DNA from: Endocalyx cinctus
Taxonomy: Eukaryota; Ascomycota; Sordariomycetes; Amphisphaeriales; Apiosporaceae
Reading direction: 5' to 3'
Length of the DNA: 64,000 nucleotides
Assembly (NCBI GenBank): GCA_001600455.1
Contig: BCKC01000007.1
Coordinates: 1,428,019-1,492,018 of the forward strand
A program made the position numbers and the translations under genes. Shown one piece after another: positions 34,006-47,386 of the stretch (position 1 is its first letter; each line of letters opens with the position of its first letter). The notes under the pieces are model-generated. The model ran no database searches. It had not been told where the DNA came from and saw only the letters and a program-made list of their open reading frames with translations.

Positions 34006-34919
34006 CCCCCCCCGCCCCTTTCTTTTTTTTTCTTTTTTTCTTTTAATGAAAAACTTTTATATCAAAAATCATAGAATATAAATGAAAAGAAAAAACCGAT
34101 AGAATAAATGGACAACGAATGGAAAATCCCACATCTAAAGATACATCCAGGGTGCCTAAGTAACAAAATCAGCCTCAACAGGCAGACTAGCACAGCCTGA
34201 CGAGGCACCCCGTTCTGGCTGTAACTAAAAGGGGAAGGAGAAAAGTAAACGACCGAGCACAGAAAGCCAACCCAAACAAATTCAAGATTGAGAAATCTGT
34301 TTTAATGTAAGGTATAATTGCTGATGATTTGGAAAAACTCGAGAAAAGAAAATAGGTATCAAAGTCATGAAAGGACAAAAAAACTATAATATAGTATGTA
34401 TAAAAAAGGAAAAAAAAAACCACAGCCTGCTTTTCGTCGGATCATCATCCTTGTCACTTCAAAGCATGACACCCTACAACCGGACATTAGTGCATACATA
34501 AACATGGCTGATATGACACGTACAGTGCATCTGCAGTGCATAATCTTGCATGTCGAGCAAATGGGAAAAGCCGTTTAGGTGTACAGCCAATCGGCGCAGA
34601 AGTGTAGGTATTCTCATCTCGACAAATACCGGGGAGTTCAAGAGGTTTAGAAAGAAGAAGAAAAAAACGAGACGGAAGAAGGAAAAAAAAATCGCAAGCC
34701 GACCCAGACGCTAAGATTACTGATACAGCCTCCCTGAAATGTTTTGATAAAATGGTGGGTGTCGTCCGTAATTCATTTTCGTAGTAAGTAGGGTTTGAAA
34801 ATTGTGATTTTTTTGGTTGTAGAAAGAGTAGTAGTCGTAAACGAACGGAGATAATTAGTTAGGTCGTAGAAATCGTACCCCTAATTCTGATAAGTCGAGT
34901 AAACTAATAATAGTCTTCT
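34006..34919. other. Intergenic right of the gap
   Basis: AT-rich 3' flank of the C2H2 gene. No gene or clear motif seen. Confidence 0.5.
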
Positions 34920-35846
34920 TTACTTGTATCCTCTTAAGTTTCTTCTCAGGGGCTCGCATTTCGTCTTGCACTTGGGGCACTCGAAATCGTGCGTGTCGAT
35001 GCGGATGCGCTCGAGGCACTTGGTGCACCGGAACCACTCGTCGTGGAACCAGCGGCTGTCCCACCAGTTCTGGGACTCCTTCTTGGAACCCCTCCGGGTC
35101 AGGTCCTCGCGGTGAAATTCGCGGTAGTGCGCGCGCGTGTGGTCGAGCCGGTAGAACGGGTTACTGCTCCTCTGGCATTTCGGCCAGTCGCACGGGATCG
35201 CCTGCTTCTCCTCCGCGCTCTGGTGCGTGTGCTTGTAGTGCCGATCTCGGTCCGCCTTCCGTCTGAACGGGTTGGCTGAACATTCGGGTACCGGACATTT
35301 GTGAGAGCTAGGCCGGCGCGTCCTATTATTATTATTACCCCCATTGTAATCAGCATTTGGTTTCCGTTTTGGTGCCCGAATGTCCATGTTCCAATAAATG
35401 AAGAAAAAAAAAGCCACTCACGATGTAGACTCTTCTACCGTTTGAACCGTTTCGGGAACTTGATCGTTTGTCGTGTACTGACTTCCTTGCCAGTAAGAGC
35501 TTTGATCACCGCCCGCCCTGGGATCGTAATATGGGAAGAATTCCTCGCCGCCGCTGCTGATCTGCTGTTGCGAACCAACGTTGACCGCATAGTTATCCGT
35601 CGATGTCATCATATAGGCTGTGCCGGGCCCGAAATAGTTGGTTCCCAATGTTGGCGATAGACTCATGTTATTATATTCGCTGTAAGCGGTTTCCGAGGGT
35701 ATGCCAGAAGAGTTACTGTAATGACTAGCTTCACTATCGTGTGACAAATCTCGAGCCATCTGTGTACCTGGAGGCCAGGGCTGGCTGTACGCGAAGTCTT
35801 GATCGTCAGGGTCGAAGTAGTATTGTTGTTGGTTCATGACGAACAC
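34920..35846 (-). CDS. C2H2 zinc-finger protein with C-terminal zinc ribbon
   Basis: Two exons on the minus strand, 35846-35422 and 35322-34920, joined across a 99-nt intron (GTGAGT...TAG) to 275 residues. An alternative in-frame acceptor a few codons downstream (CCTAG) is also possible. Residues 1-142 are polar, rich in Gln, Ser, Tyr and Asn, like an activation domain. The second half has two long-spaced C2H2 fingers, each shaped CxxxxC...HxxxxH: C151/C156 with H170/H175, and C186/C191 with H207/H212; both contain an NPFxR motif. A CxxC...CxxCxxxC segment near 240-265 looks like a zinc ribbon. Many filamentous fungi have paralogues of this layout, presumed nuclear DNA-binding proteins; the target is unknown. 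Confidence 0.8.
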
Positions 35847-38800
35847 TTTTTTTTCTTTGTCGAATCGGGCTAAGAATATAATTCCAATCCACGTGTACCG
35901 GTGCTCTACTTATCTCACTAGTTTAGGTGGAACGAATGGTGACGCGGTTGTCGAGGGAATGTCCCAGTAGTGATCAAGTAAAGGTGGTTAGTTTTTTTTT
36001 TCTTTATGTTGGCTATAAAACGGGTAACTGCTCAAGTGAGCATAAGTTGTGTGGACAGTGATGGAGGTGCTTGTACCAGAGCTGTGCTGTGTGGCATAAG
36101 GCTAGATGGTCGTCATATATATTTATGGGAGGCTGAAGTAAATAGTCGAGGGTAACACAAATTACGAGGATGGAAACAATGGCAGAGCTCCTCGCGCAGT
36201 GGTACATTATATGGTTGAATTAGATGACATATTTGGGGACTCTTCGCTGTACAAATCGGTTGCATAAGTCGACGGGCAATGGAGGCTCAAAAACGTGCAT
36301 TAGAAGTGAGGCGGGCGGACAACGGTGATTGTCGTCCAGCACCGTTCTAACGATCTGATAATATGACACGTTTGTAGGTGTAACTCGACAAAATCTAGAT
36401 GAAATAACAAGGTTTTAAAAAAAGCCAATCCTAGTTTGGCTTGAGAAAACCTCGTGGCAGTTGGGATGACTATAATGATCGGTTCGCGAATTGATTTCAA
36501 AAGAAAAGAAAAGTTTCCTAATCTTATTATAATCTCATTGGATATTCACGACGGGCGAAGATAAGCCACGAAAAATTACCCCTGCCATGATTTAAAAGAT
36601 GGAATGGGAACGAGGGGAGCTCGAGAACTTTTCTAGAACTTCTTCCGATACATAGTCAACTTGTGATGGGAGAATACTGGGTGTGTCTTCGGTCAGCGTG
36701 TCGTCTTAGGTACTTTGCCTATTCAGAGGTAGAAAGTGAGGCTTAGTCTGTGAATAAGCCAACAGAAAGTGATGTATAATCTGATGACGTACCATTAAGG
36801 GGAATCAATCGACAATCATAACCAGAATGCAAGTTTAAGTGGAAGGGGGTTTTACAGTGTCGTGCTTCCAGGAGATAGGAAATGGGGCTGGCGACTTGAG
36901 ACGCAGCAAATCGGAAGCAGAGCGTCAAATCCAATTTGGTGTGAGAGAAAGCGTGGGGACTTGTGTTGTAAAACTCTTTTTTTTGGAGACATAATGAGTC
37001 AGGCCGTACAAACTACAAAATGTTTTGACCTTTGAGGGTAATATTTCATTAGCAAGCCGCAGCTTGTTTTTTTTTTTTTTTTTGGTTGGATTTCTGATGC
37101 CCTCAATTTTTGTCATTTCCTTATCGTATCGCTTATGACGTTCGGAACTCTCCTATAATCCGGTTGAATGTAACCACATATTAATTTTCTTTTTTTCTCT
37201 TTAACAGACGTTGGCCGTGATTTGAGGTAAGAAAAGAACGCCTGAAGTGGATTGAAGGGAAGCTAAGCCCGCAGGTATCTTCACAAATGCCAGTATGCCG
37301 GTTCATAGATGGATGGTATTGAGGGGTGGCTATGTTGCGCGAATAACGTCTGACTGGGCGTTTTCCTAAACCCCAAGTCGCATTTAGCTCTGGTTGCCTC
37401 GTCTTGGTTTAAAAGCTGAGTTACTGTTTGCTCCCTTGGTTGCCTAAAATGCTGCATATATTCTTTGCATCAATGACCTCTTCAATCTGCAATTTGTGCC
37501 TCTCCGTCGCATACCCGATGGTAAGATGTTTGTTGTCAAATAGTACATCTTGAATGAATCTTTTAACTTTTATTTTAGTTCCATAAAATGAATAAAGGTA
37601 AGAATGTCCTTAAGAAAAGTGAGGCGACGAATCCATTATGAATGGTGATTGATTTTTAGTTATTATTGATGAATGATGATTGAGAATAATACCGTATGAC
37701 TAACTTCAGTTAGTTTCTATTTGTCTGTCGCATATGATTTAAGTGAAGGAAAAGCTTATGAAGTTACCCCTGAATGAAACATTACGATAGTGTATACTCT
37801 GACAGTATACAATACCAGGGTACCTGGCAGAGCCATAATATTATGCTCCTAAGGTAAGATCATCAAGAATACCTTACCCATCCGGCCCATGCGTGTGGTT
37901 CACCGAAATAGGAATTTTTGAATTGATTGACAACTCATCCATTCCGATAATTATTATTCATCACACCTTATTTCTTTTCTTAAAAATAAAAGGCTTTTGC
38001 CTTTCTCTCTGTCCTTTCGAAAGGCTTTCTGTAGATCCTCCCGGTCCTTGTAAGTCCCAACGAAGACAAATAATGTATATACTCCAACTCTTCACCGCTT
38101 AATCAAAGGACGAGCTGCGATTTGATGTCTCAAGATACGGAGATGGGCAAACAACAAATAGATGGCTTTTCCAAAGAAAAAAAGGAAACAGCCGTTGAGG
38201 GTTTCGGTGAACGTGCATCTCCCTTATCATAGCCACGTCAAGTATCCGAAGGAAATAACTATACAGTAGGCAACGCGCAGATACATATACTTCGAAATAT
38301 AAATTTATCCTACGTTTGTATTATAATGATTGGGCAGCAATGCTTTTGCTGGTTTGTTGGCCGTTGATCATCTCGTCATTTTACGACTTAAGAGTGGTGC
38401 CACGTTCTTCGACAAGGTAAATCTATCTTTATCATACAAAATAAGCGAGAACGTTATCTCGTCTTTAACGGTTTAATAACATCTCGTGTCAATGAGTCTC
38501 ATTATAATAATTCGAGTTTTGATCCAAACCACCTCTCGGCAGGAAGCCGAAGATTGATTAAGTGGCGTTTTTTTTTCAAGCCTGAATTTCTGACACAAAA
38601 AGGCAGTAAGCGTTATTTTATGAGACCCCCATACATAATAATAAATCATAGATACCCAACGTAATAATAATAAGCAGCATCATCTTAATAACCGTAATAA
38701 GTGTTTACTCTCACGTAGAGTGGTATCGTATTATACTAATTAATATATTCCGAACTCTCCATTCCAACTACTCTTTTATAAGTCGGTAAGGAAACTAGAA

Positions 38801-39863
38801 GAACACTGCCCCCCCCCCAATGGGAAGCTTAAACCTATCATGAAACTTGGTTTGACAGCTGTGGCGGAGTTCCGTTCCCCGCTCGCCCTAAAGGCCGGAA
38901 GTATCGAGCATGCATACGCACTTCCTGTCACCCTAACCCGGTTCGAGGCATTGTTGCAAGGCTCGCATTGTTGAGACGAAAGACAAGATGAACCGAACCG
39001 TACACAGCAAAGCAATTGCGGGTTGTGGGGGAGAACGAAGAGAAGAGAGTAAGAGGAAGGGAGAAGAAGAAGAGGAGGAGGAGGAGGAGGAGGGGGAGGA
39101 GGATGAGGCTCTTCTTCATGCTTGGTAAGCTACTCTCTCGATAAAGAGAGGAAAGGGAGGGAGGGGAGGCATGGGGGGAGGGAAAGAAGGGTCGGTAATA
39201 GCCGCCCCTGGTCAAAATAAACCAACTCCGCCATCGAGCGGAACCAAACCTACGAGTTCGTCATTAGAAGGGATGTTCGCTGATTGTGTACTATTTGGGT
39301 TGGGATATTCCCCTGTCGTTTCCCTTCCGCGGACGCCCTGAGATCGCGGACATCTGCCTGAACAAATCCTCCAAGATCGTTAAACTCCCCAAATAATTGG
39401 TCTTATTACTTAGCGAATCGCCCAAGCTAGTATCTAACAACCAAAGAAAAAAAAAGAATAGGTCAGATTAATAATGCTGAAGGATTTGATTGCCTCATCA
39501 CACCTTGGCTGACTATTCGCTGTTGGAGTTGTCACTATTCTTTTCTTTTTTTAACCTAAAACCTCATCACACCTCCGAATCATCTTATTATATCAGACGA
39601 GAACCTCTTATTTACGATAAATGTACATCCGCCTCACTTCGTCTTTTCGGTGATATTTATCTTCTCCAACTCCTCATACGATCGACTAAAAACCGTCCAT
39701 CCGTTCGTGCATCTCCTCGGTCGGTCAAGATCCAAATAGGCAGGAAAAAGAAGAAGAAAAATTTTCTATGACGTTCATGTGCTCCGGTCAACATCAACCC
39801 TGTTGGAAAGCAGTTCCGATCGAACCCCCTTTACTAGTCCTAGTCCCCTCCCCACTTTTCCCG
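35847..39863. other. Gene-poor AT-rich region
   Basis: About 4 kb with no gene I can support. Contains scattered poly-T runs, ATT/AAT-rich stretches (37640-37690, 38635-38700), a poly-C run (38808-38817) and an (AGG)n tract (39070-39102). The short open frames are not protein-like. Confidence 0.5.
39067..39102. repeat. (AGG)n / purine tract
   Basis: Purine-only run built of AAG then AGG trinucleotides within a longer G/A-rich block (39040-39190). Confidence 0.85.
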
Positions 39864-42118
39864 TTAGTCGTCGTTACCGCCCTCGTCCCGCTGCCTGAAA
39901 TGCGTATGATATAGCTGGATGAAGCGTTGGTGTCTTTTCAGCGTAGATTCCTGCAGCTTAACCGGGTCGTTTTCCTCGTCGTTATCGCGCTGCCGCTTCT
40001 GCTGCGTCATAGTCATCGCCATCGCCGTCGCCGTCGTTCTCTCCGACCTCGCCGCCGCCGCCGCCAGTCGACGAAGGGGCGAGTCGTAAACGGACGAAGA
40101 AGAAGCAGAAGCAGCTGTAGCTGGGCCATTGTTATTTCTCGCGTTAATATTATTATTATTATTGTTTCCGACGGAAATAACGTCATCGTATTGGTGATGG
40201 TGATGGTATCCCGAAGAAGATAATGGTGATGGCGATGACGATGATAATGATGACGGTAGTTCCATGATACGCAGCTCCTTGAAGTGGTTCGCGATCACTT
40301 CGTAAGCTTTGAGGTTAATCGAACGCGAAGACGAGGAAGGAGACGAAGAAGAGAGAGGTGATCCTCGCGTGTCCGCTTGCAGTAACCTCGGATCTAAAAG
40401 GGCTGACATTGGAGGAGATCCGGCTTGGTTTCGCATACCTCCCTCCTCTTCGCCCGGGCTGGTCATGCCCACGTCGCCGTTAGCAGCTTGCCCGCGTAGA
40501 AAGTTGAGGAAATCTTCTAGCTCGGCCGCATTCGGTAGGCTGGTGTTTTCTTCCGGATTTTCCAGGAGCGAGTGATCCATGACATCAGCTACGTCAGCGG
40601 AACTACCTAAACTTTGCGACTGTGCTCGAGGAGTTGTGGCGCCGTACGATTGTCGCGTGGTCTGCCAAGGTGATCCCATGGTATTCGTGCTGGTGTTAGT
40701 TGGGACAGGAGTGGCAGCGGTAGTATTAGTAGTAGTGTTAGTAGTCGTCGCCGACGGCGGAGAGAAGCCGTTAGAGTGAAGGGGTGAATACATAACGCCG
40801 GTGAGTTTAGGATTAGGCGGGACCGTGCCGAGAACGGAGGGGGAGCTGTCGTAGGTGACCGGCGGCGGGGTGGGAAAGTGAGGATGGAATGTAGCATGGC
40901 GATTCCCGGTATTGAGAGAAGGGTTTGCTTCCATCATATTAAAAGGATTAGGCCCACATGGGTAAGAGGTTTCAGCGGGAGAAGCTGTCTGGTGATAATA
41001 TCGACCCGAGTGGGAAGTACTGATATTGTTGCTATTACTCTCAGCCGTCTCCATGGGCCGCCTATTGCCTACCATGGGGTGATACAGCGCAGGCATTGAA
41101 GAACGATGCATCCTCGGTGAGTGATAATAGGGATCTGTCTGAAATGGATTTTGCATGGTTTGGTGATGCATTAGTAAATCAGGTAGAGAAGTTGGCGAGT
41201 TTCCTAACGGAGAGATAGGAGACATTAGAGCCTGGGAAGAATTCTGTCCAGGTAACATTGTTCCATGACCAACCGAACTCCCAAACCGAGTCGCGCCAGC
41301 CGTTAAATTTCGCGACGTATCTAATGATAATACCGGAGGTCGTGCCGTTGCGAGTCGAGAGCTGTCCCTCCGTAGCCTCAGTAAACTATCCTTCAGTGAT
41401 TCCGAGGCGTCAGCAGCCGCGGCAATGGTGGCGTTCGTCGCTCCGAATGTCGAGTGGTGATGATTATGATGCCGAACATCCGACGGGCTTGCTGACTGTG
41501 CTGCTCGTTGTACGGTCTCGTCTGGGTATTGGCACGTCAAGGATTTCGTCACGCAGCGGTGACACGGCTCGTCTCTCGAGCATCTCTCGCGGGCCTTCGC
41601 GCATTCCGCGCACGCCCTTTTCCTGCCGGTCTTATTGGTCGTCGCGCTGGTCTTTTCGAGGGCGATATGCATCGCCTGATGTCGACTTAGGATATCACTT
41701 TATTTCCGGTCGAGCGCGAAAACATATCAATATTAAGTCAGCAAAAAAAACAAATTAACCCCAAATTAACACAACCCGAATTTCTCCTCGATTTTATTTC
41801 CCTTTAAAATTTTTCTTTGGAAAAAATTATATAGAGGGTAAAAGCGAAGGAAATTATTAATGTCAAATCTAATCTCTTTTAGTTGGTAAGTTACCTTCTC
41901 GCGAAACGCTTGTTGCACGTCGAGCATATGAAGCGTTTGTACCCATCGTGACCGCGCTGGTGTCTCTTCAGATGCTCGGGCCTCTTGAAGCTATTCGGAC
42001 ATCGCGGACACTGATACCTCTCCTGGCCGTTATTTCGATTCGAGAAAAGAGAAGAAGAGGAGGGAGAGGAGGAAGAGCCTTGTTTCTTCGGGGAATCGTT
42101 TGAAGACGGGGCGCTCAT
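39864..42118 (-). CDS. Transcription factor with two C2H2 fingers plus a Zn2Cys6 domain
   Basis: Two minus-strand exons, 42118-41895 and 41697-39864, separated by a 197-nt intron that splits the second C2H2 finger; the junction rebuilds FARSDILSRHQAMH and gives 685 residues. Finger 1 uses C37, C40, H53, H57; finger 2 uses C65, C68, H81, H85. A fungal binuclear cluster follows at once: C104-x2-C107-x6-C114-x5-C120-x2-C123-x6-C130. The rest is low complexity (Ser, Asn, Thr, His, Pro runs) with a likely acidic patch (EEEGG) and no fungal-specific TF middle domain recognised. Proteins pairing C2H2 fingers with Zn2Cys6 are a known fungal class; many have a large C-terminal regulatory domain that I do not find here. 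The C-terminus (HQRFIQLYHTHFRQRDEGGN) ends cleanly. Confidence 0.88.
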
Positions 42119-43475
42119 CCCAAGACACTACGCTGGAAGCAGTACCACACACCACTGTTTTCCGTTTTCGTACGGGGGAGGACACAGTTCTCGAACTCGA
42201 AACATACGGGGCTCGGTTTTCTAATAGCAGCACGCGTTGTTGGTTACTGTTTGTGCGACGAAGGAAGAAGTTGAGCCCACGGTCCATGGTTAAACAATGT
42301 ATAATACTCTACGGTACGTGTGACCTCTCACTTTTAGTATACAGCCCAGTAGGGCCTGCATGCGTCTGCGAGGTTAAGCAGCAGATTCGCCTAACAAAAA
42401 TACGTTGCCCCATTGTATTCAATCCACCCTGAAGAGGACATTTAGTTGAAATTCCTTTACCGGTCAGTAACTCCGCTGCAAAACTCGTACGAAATATCAG
42501 TTATTGAAGCGAAGCTGCCTCTTGACTGGTGCGCTTAGAGTAACAAGGGTTGACCGACTCCTCATCCTCCTCATCCATTCATCATTGGGACTAAACAATT
42601 TTGCCCAGCACCTACCTAGATGGTGGGACATCGGGGTATCTCATTCTGGCAAGTGGATTGGAGATGAGACTTTTTTGGGATTTTCCTTGATAAAATAAAA
42701 TAATCAAAAAACTTCAAAGGGGGAAAACATTTAAGCAGAACTGGTTATTCTTGTCATAACCTTATCCATTCAGTAGTCAATCTATGTAGGTTGGTAACAT
42801 GATTTCTGCCGAAATACCAGAAAACCGTTTCTGTGTAATAGCCTAGGGTCATACTTCTGAAAACTCCTTGGATACCTTGGATCAAAGTTAAATGAAGTGG
42901 AACGATTGGGGAAAAGATAGGAAAGCATGCAGGAGAAAATACAGTGCCGGCGTTGATCGATTCGGTACCCCAGATCGTGTAGATTTGGGTTGCAGACATC
43001 CCGCTTCTTAGCATCACATATCATGGGTGCATCTGGTAGCGAGACTAATTTCGTGCGTGCATCGGTAAGATAACCCCGTCCTTACGAGAATGGCAATGCG
43101 TACGATGCCGCTATATTAACCCCGTATACGCATAACCCCATGCCAGCATGCTTAAGCGAGCTACCGACAAGGGTCGTGTGGACTGAGGTCTGTCTTCCCC
43201 AGAACTTTTTTTTAACTTGGCCGATGTGATGCTTGGCGGTGTGATACCCACATAATAAACGAATGTTGATAACATCGTCCTCCCCCCCCCCTTGTCCATC
43301 TGCTAACCTGCTTGCCGGCTCATTTATGTCTTACACCTTACATAACATATGACTGGACTGCTAGAATATGAAAGCTTGTTTGTCTCTGCGTAGGTATCCA
43401 TATCTGTCTGCAAAGTGAGTTTGTCGCAGGAGCCATCCAAAATGATCCTTAGCCCCTCCGCGGTTTCTTACATTA
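42119..43475. other. Intergenic between TF gene and GH127 gene
   Basis: The left part is the TF promoter and the right part the 3' flank of the glycosidase. No gene is supported; open frames at 42754-43024 overlap in several frames without conserved features. A poly-C run lies at about 43282-43291. Confidence 0.5.
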
Positions 43476-46161
43476 TCATTGTTTCAACAGGCCTACTCTC
43501 ATATGTCCTCTACCGCCTCTATTGGCTCGAAGGTAATACGGAATAAAGGTAAGTTCTACCTCCGTTTTGTTGCTCTCTGGTAACGCACCCATACGTGCGC
43601 TTTGCGTAGGATTGCTGCCATCACCCGTCGTCACAGCCGACCCAGGCTGGTGACCGGAAGCAGCACGAACCCACTGGTCCATGCTGCGGATCCATCCAAC
43701 GGTGCGGAGCGCGATGTAGCGCTCGCCTGTTTTGTCAATAACCTTATTGTGCTCGGTAACCTCGCTTAACGAGGAAATCTCGACGTTTCGAAAGTGCTCC
43801 CGTTCCCAAGGGTGGTCCGCGTCCTCAACGCAGTATATTAAGGGACCACGGGCTAAAGTTAGAGTATGCTGGTGGGTATAAGGATGCGGCGAGATATACC
43901 GCGGTTGAAAGCCGTATATGTCGATCGAAAACTTCTTATGGGTGGACGTATATGATGACGGCAATCTCAGGTAGCCGTTCTCCACCAATGCCCCTTCAGG
44001 GGTAGGTGTCACCTGCATCGGCATATCAGCATCGCCTAAGTTTAAAGGTAGGGTTACGATGGAGTATATATGGCCGTCGATCTTACTTACCATGAACTGA
44101 TTCTGAGCCCAGCCTGGGATGCGTAGTCTCACCGTGGTATTCGTAGAGGGCGGCGTTTTTAACTCAAAGATTACATTTCCCTCCCACGGCCAATTAGACT
44201 TCTGTGAGAAAGTTACCTCTTCTTCACCGACTGGGAATGCGACCTTAACTGTGGTGTAGAGGTGCACATTGATGAATACGTCCTTTTTGTCATCGGATCC
44301 ATAGTCCCACAGATAACCGCCAAGACTGCTGAAAAGCCGTGTGATGTTTGGCGGACAGCACGAAGTCTCGAACCACTTCTCACGAGCGCTCAAGTCTTTA
44401 TCCGAGCTAGCTAGTTGGTTTACGTATGTGAACTCTGTACCTTCAAGACTCACTAAAGAAGAGATCGGATTAGTGAAAAGATCTGATAAATGATGCATGG
44501 AAAAGATCGCCCTTTTTCGGAAGTGCTACTTACTCGCCGTCATAATATTGTTATATAGGCAAAGCTCCATGATATCGGAATATTTGGAATTTAAATCCAT
44601 ATGAAGCATGCGCTCAGCCAGGAAGATGACGCCGATCGAAGCGCAGGTTTCATTGTAACAGCCGCCTTCGGCAGAGCCCTGCGGTAAGAAGTAGTCAATT
44701 CCAAAGCCTTCCCATTGCATCATGGCGCCGACGCCTCCAGTCAGGTACATCTTTTTGTCTACCATGTTGTTCCACAACCCGGTAAGCGTCTCGAAATACC
44801 TTGATTTTTCGGTAAACGCTTTCAGGCCTAAGTGATCGAGGCAGCATAGGTCTGCAGCGCCCGTAAACAGATACAGCGCTCTGACGGCATGTCCTTCAAT
44901 AGACTTCTGCTCTAGGATGGGTAGGTGCGCTTGGTTGTACCAGTGATCCAGGTGCATGGGATAGCAATCCGGTCGCTGCCAAGGATGATCTCCTCGCTGT
45001 TTTCTCTCCCAATCATAATATCGCACTTAATACCGTTAAAATGTCAGTTAATGGTTAATGTACGTGGGTCGTAACATGATTCCTGGAAAAAAAGAAAGAA
45101 ATAAATGCGTAGGGCTTGACACCCTCTTTTAGGATTTTTTTTACGTACTACCATCCTGACCAGTCGGATTTCCCCGCTCCTCTATGAAGTACTGGGAAAG
45201 GTCGTACGCATCCTGATTACCGGTAGCCGTGTACAGCCGGAGTAACGCCAACTCAATCTCGGGGTGACCCGGGTAACCATGTCTCTGATCTTTTCCGGGC
45301 CCAAATACCGATCTTATGAGCGCGACGTATTTTTGGATTGGCTCTATAAGGAGGTCGTTCTTATAGTAGTTACTGTGAGCAAGAGCCGCTTCAATCAGAT
45401 GCCCACAATTATACCTAACATCCATGAATGCCTTGTTAGTTATCCGTATAACCGGTCCTGAACCTTCTCCGGCCAGAAATTTCTGTTACCCATTAAGAAT
45501 AACAACTTTCTGTATAAACGGGAATAATAGATATTCCATTTTTCATCCAACTGTGCTCTCGGAGACACAAGAGAAAAGGGGTAAAAATTATTAGGAAATA
45601 TTACTGACAGTTCATGTTGATCTCTCAGATTGCTCCATCTACCTTCAGGTTTCACAACCGTGAAGTAGACATTCAGATAACCATCCTCTCGCTGCGCCTT
45701 TCTAATCACTATCATTCGCGAACGAATTAAATCAGCATCAAGTTCTCTCTTCCGTCACAGAATAGACAGCAAAAAAAGAAACATCGAGGAATATTGCCCA
45801 TCCCAACCTATTTACTCCCCACGACTGGGAAAGGGTCTATCAACTCACTCTCAACCAACTCCCTCACCGCCGCATCCACCTCGGCATCATAATTTTCCAC
45901 GAGGGTATAGCAAGCGCCCTCGATCCACTTCGCCACGTCGCTATCCCAGTAGACGATAGGCGGGGCCGGCCAGGTGCCCTTTCTCTCCCACTCGTCGTAC
46001 GCCGGCAGCCACTCGAGGGTGAAGCACTCGTACTGGCCAGTGTCCCGGAGCTTCTTCAGCTGCGCTTTTACCGTCGCCCTCGCAATCAGCTTTCGTCGGT
46101 CCTGCAGTATCGACGGCCCGTCGAAGGTCGTCTGCGTGAAGAGGGTTTGCGGGTGAGACAT
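43476..46161 (-). CDS. Glycoside hydrolase family 127 (beta-L-arabinofuranosidase-like)
   Basis: Five minus-strand exons: 46161-45849, 45708-45609, 45414-45149, 45025-44534 and 44452-43476. All junctions keep frame and yield 715 residues. Each splice restores family sequence, for example [45 protein letters not shown] and [18 protein letters not shown]. The zinc-site residues described for GH127 are present: Glu352 and Cys354 in NETCAS, and the Cys422-Cys423 pair in CCPPN, one of which is the nucleophile in the bacterial archetype. The enzyme would remove terminal beta-L-arabinofuranose from plant or glycoprotein arabinans; exact substrate is unproven. No signal peptide is visible, so it is probably intracellular and acts on imported oligosaccharides. 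The exon-2 donor is GTCAGT and the exon-3 donor GTACGT. Confidence 0.92.
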
Positions 46162-47386
46162 TTCGAGTTTTTTTTTTTTCTCTTTTATGTTATATATATG
46201 TGTGTTTAAAATCTTGTCTCTTTTTCCTTTATCCTTGCCGACTTGATGAAGAACACTGGGCCAAAATGTGAAAGTCGATGACGAGGTAGGTAAGCAAGAC
46301 CGAGAAATAAGCCGGCGAATGCTTTGACCGACGTAACCTAGCCAGGTCCTCGAGAGCAGTGGCGGAGAGATCCAACTTAAAAGAGGAGAAGGGACAGTTC
46401 AAGGTAAATGATTACTTCTCGTCGAAACACGAATTCACATTTATATATATAAGCACAAAGCTACCGAGTGAATGAACAATATAAAATCAAATCGATTTTA
46501 TTTTATTTTCCTTATTTTGCTTTACGAATCTCGAGAAGAGCGTCCGTCCGATATCGATGTCGACCCGCTTTCTTTCTACGTTACCCAAGACGAAAAAGGT
46601 AAAAAAAAGAGAGCTCGATGATATATCCTGCATACCTCCCCACTCGGGTGCATGACGGGAGCTACTCCCATTCGCATTTCAAAAAAGTGGAAAAAGTAAA
46701 TCCGGAGAACTTTGGGGAGGGGAACAGGGGAGCAAGGATTTCTAGCTATCCGTCAAAATTACATAATGACCTGGTCGAGCTACACCGGTCAGTTAAAGTG
46801 GGATTTGTGAACGGATACTTACAATTTTTCGAAAGAAATAAAAAACGTGACTACGTGTTCGTCAGGGTTTTGTTGATATGTAAACTGCAGATGCACTAAT
46901 ACCTAAACATGTATCTGATTAGAGGGTTTGACATATAAGGACGGTGGGACTGCTGCTATTTGCCCCTATCATCTTGGTCGAGTTGGTCGTATTAAACGAT
47001 CGGTATGGAATCATATATCATATGACCTCTTTTACCCTTACCGTTTATCAAAAATTGAAGTGACAAGTGGCAGATTTCTGGGTTACACAAGTTGCGGTTT
47101 CGGTCTTCCTGTCATACTCTTGAACACGTAGCATAATAAGCATCGTGTAGCAGAGGACAACATCTAGATATTTTGACGACATTCAAGCTCGGGACAGATA
47201 GAAACTTAACACAATAATACAGTAGACTCATATTCTGGTACAGGTATTGTAATGAGGTGCGGATGGTATATCATCGAGAGCAACCTCTTACATAAGTTAT
47301 CCTTGCCTTGTAGCACTATCTAGCCTGGCAATCCGGCAAACTTTGTTTTCTTGTGATGGAAGGGTAAACGGGGCGACCCTTATACA
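46162..47386. other. Intergenic between GH127 and NOT3/5 genes
   Basis: Promoter of the GH127 gene on the left and 3' flank of NOT3/5 on the right. AT-rich; nothing further recognised. Confidence 0.5.
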
